A stretch of 64,000 nt of DNA from Jackrogersella multiformis (taxonomy: Eukaryota > Ascomycota > Sordariomycetes > Xylariales > Hypoxylaceae). Position 1 is the first letter of the stretch. Every line of letters starts with the position of its first letter. A program made the translations under genes and the position numbers. Of this stretch, positions 54,196 through 64,000 are shown piece by piece. Under the pieces are notes generated by a model. That model was not told the origin of the DNA. It saw nothing but the letters and a program-made list of their open reading frames with translations, and did no database searches. Location: positions 2,356,001 through 2,420,000 of the forward strand of contig CADCXD010000009.1 of assembly GCA_902806575.1 (NCBI GenBank), read 5' to 3'.

Positions 54196-56023
54196 GATTC
54201 CACTGCCATTGATCCTTTACACGGATCTGACAGGATGGATTAGCACTGACGACGCTGAAGAGTCGTCTGCCTGATGCGAAAATGACACTGGCCTTTTGTA
54301 ATATTCAACTAGTGTAGCTCCAACCAGTCTACCAGTCTTCGTGATTGACTAGATTCGCCTGACGTCAGCAATTCTCAAAGCGGCGTTGGCATACCTATTA
54401 CCTAGTGTAGTATCTGGTATCTAGGTACCCGGAACAACATTGCTTCTCTTGTGTGGCGTCTCACTACGACTTCTGCACTAGTTATGTGCCGGTTTAGTGG
54501 CCATAACGCGCGTGGTGAGGGAGAATTGGCATTGTAGGAGAAGTTGTAATGTTGTTGTTTTTCTTCAGGTTTTAAACTTCACTTTTAAAACATTGGATCT
54601 CACCAGGTACTTTATCCTCTTGATTACGTAACGGCCCCAGAGCATCGCATCACGCTAATTTAGATTTTATGCCGGCCTAATTAGGTACTTATTAGGCACT
54701 TCGTATAACAAGCTTTTAACGATTAAACTGCTTACACATTAGATCCATTCGTAAAGCTTATTATTATTCCTGCGGCTCTTTCTCTTTCGACCTCGCGACA
54801 CCAAGACACCTAGACCTTGTCGGGAGTGTTAGGTGATTGTGTAACCATTATTCGGTACAATAAATTCAGCTCACTCCGAGTCATCATCGAGATCGACAAA
54901 ACAGAGCGATACCGCAATCAACATTCCAAACTCATAGCTCATCAATCTCATCAGTCACAACGAAATATATCAATCTCTTACGTTCCAGTGATTACTAATG
55001 TTTGACTCGATGGAACATTATTTTAGAATATCTATCAGGCCATCCAGCTAACCGAGTGCCATACTATTTACATTATGGAAAATATTCTAGTGCATTACTT
55101 GCCTACCTAAGAATTGGTAATAATAGTAATAATTCACTTGCTATATCTCGTATATTGAGGGTCGCGCTAATTGTTGTCAATTTTCTTTTTTTTTCCCTCT
55201 TTCCCTCCACCCCGCTTCCCCTTTCCAGATAGCCTTTCACAACTACAACTTCCCAAAAATGGTCGCCGAAGGACCCGGGACCATTGGTTATTCGGTGCCA
55301 TCAGCTACTATGTACATAGCTGCATAGTAAACATGAATCGGTTATGTCGGTTCAGCTGCAGAGATGACAGAAAAGGCTACCAATAACCTGGGGCGTCCGG
55401 GGACAGATCTAACCCATTCAAAATGCATTACGACATACGATGTAGTAGTCGCACTAGTCTTAACGGTTATGGCCGAGACTCCAGACCCGAGAAGGCCGAT
55501 TCAGCACATACCTGTAGCCTACGTACTTCAATGTTTGTTTGTTTGTGATCATCAAACAGATAAGTGTACATACACTATTACTTGGTATAAGCTTGGAAAT
55601 AAATGGGTAAAATGGCTAAGGTTAGCAGCTTTCGTTAAAAATGCAGCGACAAAGAGACGATTCATAAATGGTAGGCGCCTCTCTCTGGTTTTCTCGCTTC
55701 TTTCATTGTTCTTTCTCCCCGATACTCCTCTCTCATCCATCTTCCCTTACAACGATCATAACATAACGCAGTAGGAAAGGTCGAATGAGTCGAATGATTC
55801 AACCAACCCCTGCCTTGTTGAAAAATTACACCCGCAGACCCAGCGGCCATTCCTCGTATTTGCATGATTACTGCTTATGTATTTCGTACTTGGTGGATAT
55901 TCCCTAGGTTAGGTCGTCATTAGGAATGTAGTAGTTTCCTCAATTGGATATTGTGAATGCTCCTCGCTTCTATTTGGACTTTAGAGTTGGTGAAGTTCTA
56001 AGGGTTATTTATGTCTTATGTCT

Positions 56024-56048
56024 TACCTACCTACCTAGGTACCTACCT
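56024..56048. repeat. CCTA/TAGG palindromic cluster
   Basis: CCTA repeats switch at CCTAGG and then GGTACC. The cluster lies about 390 bp upstream of the GH76 start codon. Confidence 0.8.
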
Positions 56049-56203
56049 TCTACCCAGGTATCACTATGTTTTCAGTCTCAACATCTTAATCTCTACATCT
56101 TAATCTCTACACCTTGAGTCTCAGAGTCTCTACGTCGTCCTCTTGGCCACCATTCTTCGTTGGAAATTGTTGTTGGTGTTGGTATTATTGGGACCCAGAC
56201 TTG

Positions 56204-56229
56204 GAGTCAGAGTCAGAGTCAGAGTCAGA
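56204..56229. repeat. hexanucleotide microsatellite (AGAGTC)n
   Basis: About four AGAGTC units lie roughly 210 bp upstream of the GH76 start codon, in its promoter or leader. Confidence 0.85.
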
Positions 56230-56437
56230 CTCAACACACCACGGAACCAGCGCAAAAATACCCTCACACGACATTATCGTGTGTTTTTAGTGCCACGATA
56301 CTTAACTTGTCCATCGGTGGTTTGCTTAATTGTCATGTTACACCCTCAATAATATCTTTCTATTCTCAAGAATATCCTCCATGTTTGACTAGACCTCCTT
56401 GATTTATTTGGTCTCAGTTCGACCTCAACCTGTCGCC

Positions 56438-58330
56438 ATGTGGTTGTGGTACTCATGGAAAAATGCTGCACTTATAGCACTCTCGGGTTTGATGACCAGT
56501 AGTCTAGTCGCAGCATACGATCTAGATGTTCAATCAACAGGTAAGTCAGGAATCATTGGAAATATTCCCATTCGCGCAGCTTCTCATCCTCAATAAAATG
56601 TATTAGATTCCGTGAAAGATGTAGCGAAACAGATGGCGCAGGATCTTATGTCCTTCTACAATGGCAACGAACCCGGTCAAACCCCTGGCCTTCTCCCACA
56701 ACCGTATTACTGTAAGTCTTATACTACGCTTTGAATTCCTACATACCTAGGTAGGTAGGTAGGTAGGTAGGCAGGTATCAATAGACGCTAATCCGTCATG
56801 TTAGGGTGGGAAGCCGGCGCTTTAATGGGCGCATTCGTTGACTACTGGTATTATACCGGAGACACTACCTACAACGACATCGCTTCACAAGGTCTACTTC
56901 ACCAAGTTGGCCCATACAATGACTATATGCCGCCGAATCAGACCCTGACTGAAGGCAATGATGACCAAGGGTTCTGGGGCATGGCCGTCATGTCCGCAGC
57001 CGAGAATAAGTTCCCGGATCCGCCTGAGGGCCAACCGCAATGGCTAGCATTGGCCGAAGCCGTTTTCAACACCCAGGCTGCCCGGTGGGATCCGGATCAC
57101 TGCAACGGTGGGTTGCGCTGGCAGATCTTCACATGGAACAACGGCTTCGATTACAAGAATTCCATCTCGCAAGCCTGCTTTTTTAACATCGCCGCGAGGT
57201 TGGCACTCTACACCGGAAATGGCACCTACGCCGAGTGGGCTGTCAAAACTTGGGACTGGATGGTGAATGTGAAGTTCATTGACACCAACTACAGGATTTA
57301 TGACGGAGCTCATGTTGAAGACAACTGCACCACTCTCACGCCATACGAATTCTCGTATAACGTCGGCGCGTTTCTCCTCGGAAGCGCCGCTATGGTAGCC
57401 TACTCGAACACTACGAAGCAGTCGGGCGACGTCGAAATGTGGAGCGAACGAGTCGATGGGATACTGAATAGTACGGAGAACATATTCTTTTTCGGGAACG
57501 AAACGTCGAATCGAATCATGATTGAGATTGCCTGCGAGCCCGTCAACCTATGCGACACAGACGAGCTGTCATTTAAGGCGTATCTGAGCAGGTGGATGGC
57601 AGCGACGACGAAATGGGCACCGTGGACGTTCGATCGCATCAAGACGCTTTTGCAAAATTCTGCCATAGCTGCCGCGAATCAGTGTACGGGCGGCGATAAC
57701 CACCGGATGTGCGGGCAGAAGTGGGCGAACAATAGCGGGGAGTGGGACGGCACAAGTGGTGTTGGACAGCAAATGGCTGCGATGGAAGTGGTACTCGCCA
57801 ACATGATCCAGCAAGCTGAGCTGCCAGTTACCAACAGCACCGGTGGGACCAGCGTTGGCAATCCTTCGGCAGGCGGCTCTGATCAGGGACGGATTGACCC
57901 TTCTGGGAGGTATTACGGGCCGACAACTGCGGGCGACCGAGCAGGCGCAGTTATCTGCACCATCGTCATCCTCTTCTCCCTCTTTTTCGGAGTGGTCTTC
58001 ATGGTGGCGGACGAGACGAAATCGGCGGCAGATAACTGGGCTAGCCTTCGCTCGACCATCTCCGAGGCCCCCGGGTTGGTCGTCCTGGCTGCAGGTGGCA
58101 AGAAGCCGACGCAGGAAGAAAAAGGCAAGGGGCTTGCGATTGATAGGAGCTCGAGCACCGACACAGGCGAGAAGATCCCGGCAGCCTACACCAATAGCAG
58201 ACTACAAAAGCGCTCGGATAGTGTGCTGCGACCGGAACCAACGAACCTAAAGCGCGTATCTGCTCCCCCGGGTGTGCTGTCCCCGATGGCCGGCCCTGCG
58301 ACGCCGTCGACTGCGGATATGAATCGCTGA
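56438..58330 (+). CDS. GH76 alpha-1,6-mannanase, Dfg5/Dcw1-like cell-wall enzyme, 577 aa, three exons
   Basis: Exons are 56438-56540, 56607-56711 and 56805-58330 (1734 nt, 577 aa). Introns of 66 and 93 bp both have GTAAGT donors, and the joins read QSTDSVKDVA and PYYWWEAGALMG. A signal peptide covers about residues 1-25. The GH76 domain runs to about 430, with the paired catalytic aspartates 122-123 in GNDDQGFWG. Family members act at the outer face of the plasma membrane, where they are thought to link GPI-protein glycans into wall glucan. Here the C-terminus is not a GPI signal. A membrane helix (about 448-470) is followed by a charged cytosolic tail of about 105 residues, rich in Lys, Ser and Pro. 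Several N-glycosylation sites (NGT, NCT, NST) are visible. Intron 2 contains a TAGG microsatellite. Confidence 0.93.
56742..56771. repeat. TAGG microsatellite in an intron
   Basis: ACCTAGG followed by about six TAGG units lies inside intron 2 of the GH76 gene. It is a simple member of the CCTA/TAGG family. Confidence 0.9.
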
Positions 58331-60308
58331 TTCTCGACGAATAGTATCGCACGGAGAGCCTCGGTGCTTAGAAAGCAGAGGTAGCGAGAGGATACATAGT
58401 TCGATTGCACACAAGGGTAGAAAAAAGGATTCGCATTAGGATTGGCGTTTTAAGGACTTGGCATTTATTACGAGACTCGCTCCATGGACACAGGACGTTT
58501 TGAGCGGAGTTCCACATCGTGAATTCGGTCTAGGGATAGGTATTGGCATGGAATGAATTCAAGTGTAGAGAGCTATAAGATACCACAACTATCTACACAT
58601 CATATTGCCTCATGCTCTATCTTTTTCCCTGTCGTGTAGGTCCCTTCTCCTCTAACCTGGACTAGGTACATGAGGACATAGCAAGTGAAGATACCGAGTA
58701 CGAGAAACTCTTGCGACATTAATTTCGAATGCTGGAGTTTAAACATGCCTACCTAAGGTAGCCAAAGCAGGATGAGTATCCCGATTATTCGACATTGGTG
58801 TTGATCTTGCCTTATGTAAGCACCAGCGGCGGATACCAGCAACAAACGACCCCCAAAATGCAAAAAAAAATGTCGACTTAGAAATCGTATGGCTCTATCT
58901 AATTAAAATATAATTGATAGATATTTATCATGACGTACTTAAGTAGGCGATCCCAAAACACAATGATAAGGGAAGAGCATGGTTTCTAATTGAAATGAGA
59001 CGGGAGATAAAATAAAAAGGAGCATCGGTAAAATCTATAACACGCCGCATCTGCCTCTACCGTCATTCTAGGGATTCGGTTTCTATATATAGACACACAC
59101 TACGAGACGTGACGATGGGAATGAAGTTTTCCATATTCCATCCAGCAAATCGGAACCTAACATTTATCTATGTACTTGACGACATCGCGCATACTGGATA
59201 GTGACGCAAGCAGTGCCGGATTACCCAGTCTAGATCCCGTCTTGCCGAAGCACCCGTCGGGTCACTCCGTGATATAACACGCTACTAGCTAGGTACGGCA
59301 AGATCCGGAGACAGCGAGCCGATAAGGATTACCATCATCATACGGCTACCGTTACCAACGAGGCCGTCAAAGGACGCAAACACAATGCGACGCAAGGTGC
59401 CTACATACTTGGACCGTGGGGAGTAGGTAGTGGACTCGGTCCGAAAAAGGGAGGGGTTGAAAGGGGCATTTGGGAATACTTATTGAGATGGTTATGAGTT
59501 CGTTTTGAAACAGGTTCTTGTAGGTAGCAGCTCGGAGTGCTCACGGCTATGCCGCGGTTCGGCTGCCGAAACAGATTCTCGTGCTACAGTACACACCTGA
59601 ACAGCAAGCAAGCAAGGCGCTGGTGTTGGGCACTGCGATGGATATTGGCTTTGCAATTCATTTGGTTCATATTACGCCTGTTTTTGCTCTATGGCAATTC
59701 AAGCAGACCTTAGCTAGTTCGGTGAGTGAGATGAGTTAGATATCCTTCGCGACTAACCTTTACTTTAGACTCCCGAGACTTGTCTCCCGCTTTCGTTCCC
59801 GTCCAGGCTGGCGAGGATATTGTTAGCTCGTTGCGGTCGAATCTCGATTGTTGCCCGAGACATCAACAAACATATCTCACTAAGGGGTAGTGGAGGCCGA
59901 AGAGAGGTATGCAACAGAACATTCACTTCTACAGAAGGAAGAGGAAAGGGAAAACAATCGATAGGTATGACCATCCCAATATGTACTCCGCCCCTGGAGG
60001 AGGAAGAGATGGGAAAAAATATGCTGGCGGATACACATAAACCGGTGTGTTCGTGAGGACCACTGGTCCCCCATTTATACCTCACACAGGTGCTACAGCC
60101 AGAATCGAGGCCCGGCCGAGCTAAGCCAGACCTAGAAGCTGCCGGTTACGTACCCCATCTACGACCATCCTGTTATTTCGCTAGGCTTAGCGGGCTTGAT
60201 CTGAGGTGGGTGGCACAGCCGTTGGGTGCCTGGGTGCTCCGGGTGGGTAGGCACATTGCCGGCGTATGAAGCCGCGCACCTTCGTACGTCACTTGGGTAC
60301 CGGGTGTT

Positions 60309-60333
60309 CGAAATCGAAATCGAAATCGAAATC
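60309..60333. repeat. hexanucleotide microsatellite (CGAAAT)n
   Basis: About four CGAAAT units lie in non-coding DNA. Confidence 0.85.
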
Positions 60334-61240
60334 TTCAATGGTTGGTCGATGGGACGTCTGGATCATTAATAGCCATTGGCCCGATAGGGGGGTTTCCTTA
60401 TTTGGTCAGTTCTTCGTGACAATAGCCACTGATGATTATTTAATTATCTGTGATATTAATGCAATCTTCAAGCTTAGGGTTAATAGGGTTGATTCATTTG
60501 ACCATCTATTGAACTGGCTGAGCTAAGATAAGAAGGTCATATGGTTATGGTTATGGTTAGTCCTCGACTCACTCCTACTTGAGATGGAATAATTTAAGGT
60601 AAAGAGGGTAAGGGTGAACCAAACACATGATCTTCTATTGGCTGTCTGATCAATAATAAGGTTGGCGACGAAGGAGTCATAATGAAAGAGTCACTGAAGG
60701 CAATCACGTAAATAACACCTACCCAAGGTATGTACCTACTCGTACCTGCCTTCTCGTACATACCCTACCTAGGCATACACTTACCTGTACCAAGTACCTC
60801 CTTCCTTCATCTTCTCATCCACCTCACATCGTTCTTGCCTACCAACACACCTAGAGTTACCCAGTCTTACAAGCGCACCTACCTCGACGCACTTGTATCT
60901 GATCTGCCTAAGGTACCTTCTAGGTAGATCTTGATCTGTAAAAGATCTCCCCCACAGATTTGTGCACCTTCAACTTTTTCTTTCTTTTTTCTTTCCCTTT
61001 TCGTTGATTTTCATCCGGGACGAAGAGAGAGAAATTGGGATATTCTGCGCACAAATTTGTTCTGTTTATCGTCGCCCGCCCTATCATCTCATCTTCATCT
61101 CTTTAACCAAACACCACGCGCCATCTTCTCCGCTCAAATGAGTTAGAACCCTTTTCATCACGTCGAACAAACATTGATCTTCGTCCTCCGCTGATAGGTT
61201 GACTAATAATCTGGTCAGCGAGCTGATCACATTTCTCCTC

Positions 61241-61282
61241 ACCAGTACCAGTACCAGTACCAACACCAGCACCAGCACCAAT
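61241..61282. repeat. hexanucleotide microsatellite (ACCAGT/ACCAGC)n
   Basis: Seven ACCAG-based hexamers lie 60-100 bp upstream of the start codon at 61344, so they are probably in the 5' leader. Confidence 0.85.
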
Positions 61283-61343
61283 CTTGTCACTTTCAGTTAT
61301 TAGGTAGTTATTAGTTATTAGCTATTTCTTCGAATCCGTCGAC

Positions 61344-61919
61344 ATGTCGCCTCTACCAGATAACCCAGATGACCACTACGACGCTGGCGCCCCTCTCGAC
61401 GGTGGTGCCAGCCCTGCCATCCTGGGCGCCGGAGATAAGCACTTCTCGCCCACTGGCCTGGAGATCGGTGTCATCGTTGGCGTAGTCGTCTTGGTTCTCA
61501 TCACTGTAGTCGGACTTTTCATCTGGCGCTCTCGTAAGAATCGTGATGCTAAGATCAACGATCATGCATCTTCCCTACCAACTTCCGCCCCCTACGAGGA
61601 ACTCCACACACCTACTGTTGGCACTCGCGAGACTCGCGAGGCCTCGAACGAGCCCGTTCCCCCTCCCAAGGATGACCACGGAAGCACCATCAAGAACGAC
61701 GACATGTCTTCCATCGAGCAGCCTGCTCCTGTCGTTCCTGAGCGCGCTACCATGAAGTGGAATTACTGGGGTACTGGTCGCCGCGGTGGTGAGCGTGATC
61801 ATGGTAAGTTATAATCTACTTCATCCATCCTCTCTTTGTATGTCTCATTCACCTTCATTTAATAACTTACTAATCACCACCTAACAGCCGAGGAGCACGA
61901 GATAGCAAATCGCATCTAA
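61344..61919 (+). CDS. single-pass membrane protein, 163 aa, two exons
   Basis: The model joins 61344-61803 and 61888-61919 (492 nt, 163 aa). The 84-bp intron (GTAAGT, with a CTAACAG end) replaces a short read-through ending by AEEHEIANRI. The protein has a 38-residue acidic/Pro-rich N-terminus without a signal peptide. One very hydrophobic helix follows (about 39-60), then RSRKNRD, a strong cytosolic stop-transfer. The tail is about 100 residues, hydrophilic and Pro/Ser/Glu-rich, with KWNYWGTGRRGGERDH near the end. The layout resembles fungal Mid2/Skg6-type membrane-anchor proteins, but no enzymatic domain is present and the family is not certain. By the positive-inside rule, the N-terminus faces out. 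Confidence 0.75.
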
Positions 61920-63631
61920 GCATCTGTTCACGCAAGGATCCGGCCATATCATGACCTTGGAACAGTCCATTCACAACTCCTAGAAGACACTTACTCATGA
62001 TCTCATTGTCACTACTCCCTTACTACCACGGCACCTGAATGACGAACTTGTTCTTAATGAGAGAAACATATCGGAGGAGGATGTGCGAACGAGATGGTCA
62101 TCAGTCTAATTACCCCAGTCATCAGAATTCAACACTAGCTATAGTATTTCTCCAATCCCGTTTCACATGAAATGGCATAGGAGAAGGTTTTTGTTTCTAT
62201 TTGTCCCTCACCACAGAGGGCAGAAATAGGAGAAACTCAACGTATATTTGAGGAGGAACCTGAGCTGATTTGGGGAGGAGGGATTTTTCTTGCACTTTGT
62301 ACTATGAGTTAATGAAGCTAAAGCAATCCCAACATCACCACAGCCCATTTTATGGGCTGTGGTTGAAGTTGTGATTGACTAGCAATGGCAGTATTTGCCT
62401 TTGCAAGCTTACAGAAGTTGATAATTTTCCATTATAAGAGAATCAATGCCACGATAGATGTTTTCTTGTTGAATGTGATGAATAAGCAATCGTTCTTGGT
62501 CTGCTCTAAGACACTACCGAGATTCTTTATTACATAGGCAGCATTATAATATTCTGCTGCTTGACTGGAGTCCTAGGAGACCTGGTGAAATCTACCTGGG
62601 AATTAGTTATATGGTGAGGTGGTAATTGATTTTCGTAGTCACAAATACTCAGAGTCCTGGGCTAGAAAGGAGATGTACACTGAAAACCCCCCTATTGACC
62701 ACGGTTGACCAAACTAATGAAATGCGCTCCCAAGTTACCAAAGGGCATGGGAGGTACTAATTATCCACGTAGTAAATCTCTAGGTTAACTGCCTATGTTT
62801 TCTTTCCGAATATCTAGATCTAAGAGGGAAAAGAGAAGAAAAAAAGGGGGATACATACACATAAAAACATAGACTACATTAGTCACATCAAGGCTAGCAA
62901 ATGCTTGACAATATAAGAGCAAGCTTCTGCCAGCAAAGGGTATTTAGTTGGTTTATAACCGCTGTTCTTCTCCCTTTGGTCCTTTGTTTATTATTACTGC
63001 TCACATTCTTCCTTTCCATAATACGCCGGATTCTTTAGGTTGATCAGCCAAGAATAGAAAGACATGTGTATATAGATGTTATCACAGAACTAAGATTTCT
63101 TTCCTTCTTTCTTTCTTTCTCTTGATCTTTCCTTTCTACTTCGTCGGTGGCCTGTTAGCCCAGAACATAAGGGTGTGTTCCCCGCAGATGGTACGCATGG
63201 GACGAACCTCAGTCCCGCCATCGTGGTACTATACTGGAGACCGGAGACGAGAAGAATGTTATTGCAGGAATCTGTCTGACCTAGACGTCGTGGTGATCTG
63301 TGACGAGCAAAAGACCAAGGAGCTGCAGCACTTCCGCTGGGGGCCGTGGGCTTAAGAAATCTAAGCTTACTTACCTACCTAGGATATCAGCTTACAATCC
63401 GACTTATTCGTCGATAACAATCACCGAAACATCATATGGGGTCTGGCTTCTCGCGGTCGAACATGGCGAGTACACGGGATGCATCAGGATACACCATGAA
63501 GGGTGTATTCCAAAACCAGCAGGTCGGTCGACGCATGCTTCTAGTTCGCTAAGTAGGGGTGCTGACGAACACCATAGCACTCAAAGACAAGAACCCAAGA
63601 AGCCTGCCGCCACGTCCTTTCTGCCTGTAGC
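61920..63631. other. intergenic region
   Basis: I see no supported gene. A TTTC-type pyrimidine run lies near 63095-63130. The open reading around 63140-63355 lacks an ATG near its start and has no recognised domain. A CCTAGG motif lies at about 63379. Confidence 0.4.
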
Positions 63632-63898
63632 ATGCCGTCGCTTGCTTCTCTCGACGCGTATCTTGCTGCTTTCCACTCGCATCGACGCTACCGTGACATA
63701 AATCCACGGGAAGGGTACCATGGTAGACTTAGACTCCCAACGACAAATGCCACGGCAAGAAACTGGCTGGTGGCGTTGGGCACCACGACGTCATCTGGGT
63801 TCTTCCATATGTCCGGCGGCCAGGCGGTCGAGAAAGCCCAGTTTGAGCAGCAGTCTCTCGAAGCCGAGATCGACGGGATTCAGGGCGGATGGGGATGA
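63632..63898 (+). CDS. hypothetical protein, 88 aa (weak)
   Basis: The frame runs from ATG at 63632 to a stop at 63898 and encodes 88 residues. The C-terminal third (GGQAVEKAQFEQQ, then an acidic stretch) looks like plausible coding sequence. No start-context strength, domain or splice evidence backs it, and a longer overlapping frame exists at 63300-63701. It could be the last exon of a gene that begins upstream. Confidence 0.25.
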   Translation: MPSLASLDAYLAAFHSHRRYRDINPREGYHGRLRLPTTNATARNWLVALGTTTSSGFFHMSGGQAVEKAQFEQQSLEAEIDGIQGGWG

Positions 63899-64000
63899 TC
63901 CCGGTGCCGTCGAGAGGAGAGATGACGGATACCTTAGTATATATATTGAAAACTGCTTCCGCAAAAGGAATTTCCTGTCTTATTTTCTTTTATTGATGGT

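Larger units (their letters stand above)
52077..56437. other. gene-poor 4.4-kb stretch
   Basis: No gene is supported. The left 600 bp are the promoter of the secreted-protein gene, with a CGG-containing inverted repeat at 52641-52660. A cluster of palindromes lies at 54063-54195. A CCTA/TAGG cluster lies at 56024-56048 and an AGAGTC run at 56204-56229, both in the leader region of the GH76 gene. Open frames at 53397-53618 and 55364-55774 show no domain. Confidence 0.5.
58331..61343. other. intergenic region
   Basis: No gene is supported in 3 kb. It contains a (CGAAAT)n run at 60309-60333, CCTAGG-type motifs at about 58745, 60720 and 60770, and an (ACCAGT/C)n run at 61241-61282 in the leader of the next gene. 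The pyrimidine-rich stretch 60960-61010 is a typical fungal promoter feature. Confidence 0.5.

Noticed and set aside
55364..55774. 136-codon plus-strand frame
   Set aside because: It has no domain and overlaps a minus-strand frame in a pyrimidine-rich stretch.
59765..60085. 106-codon minus-strand frame
   Set aside because: It has no recognisable motif and overlaps open frames on the other strand.
60541..60560. GGTTAT tandem resembling telomere repeat
   Set aside because: There are only three short units, not TTAGGG; the flanks are ordinary intergenic DNA.

Overview
The window is nuclear DNA from a filamentous ascomycete (Pezizomycotina, most likely Sordariomycetes-like; I cannot name the species). 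The support is: short GT-AG introns, mostly 47-130 bp, often with a CTAAC-type branch site; compact CAAAATG/CACAATG start contexts; fungal-only families (Pth11-like rhodopsin-fold receptor, TRI12-type MFS pump, GH76 wall enzyme, fruit-body lectin, mitochondrial Arg5,6 fusion); and a large AT-rich block with the signature of repeat-induced point mutation (RIP). I found no rRNA, convincing tRNA, CRISPR or prokaryotic operon.

Layout. 2-10 kb holds four poorly known genes: a 67-aa zinc-ribbon-like protein, a 363-aa protein with a Cys-rich N-terminus, an 84-aa membrane protein and a secreted Ser/Thr-rich protein. 10.2-28.5 kb is a housekeeping stretch: a GRAM-TBC Rab GTPase-activating protein (1140 aa), a PKA-type AGC kinase (401 aa), aspartate-semialdehyde dehydrogenase (362 aa), the acetylglutamate kinase/acetylglutamyl-phosphate reductase precursor (895 aa) and an exocytic R-SNARE (117 aa). 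All were rebuilt as spliced models whose exon lengths sum to whole codons. 31.0-36.9 kb is a RIP-wrecked repeat element bounded by 254-bp direct repeats.

37-47 kb looks accessory: a single-exon fruit-body-type lectin, a five-exon seven-helix receptor-like protein, a TRI12-type efflux transporter and a GC-rich, bacterial-looking zinc alcohol dehydrogenase. 46.6-51.7 kb is nearly gene-free. 51.7-52.1 kb hides a two-exon small cysteine-rich secreted protein. 56.4-58.3 kb is a GH76 (Dfg5/Dcw1-like) wall mannanase with a transmembrane tail, and 61.3-61.9 kb is a small single-pass membrane protein.

How they relate. The two amino-acid enzymes at 18-23.5 kb feed the aspartate family (Met/Thr) and arginine. 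The TBC protein and R-SNARE act in vesicle traffic, and the kinase in cAMP signalling. The accessory block beside the RIP element (lectin, receptor, pump, dehydrogenase) has lineage-specific content, but nothing in the sequence proves that it works as one cluster.

Two genome-scale patterns stand out: many small, often palindromic CCTA/TAGG repeats confined almost wholly to non-coding DNA, and mirror-image RIP damage across the two terminal repeats of the AT-rich element.
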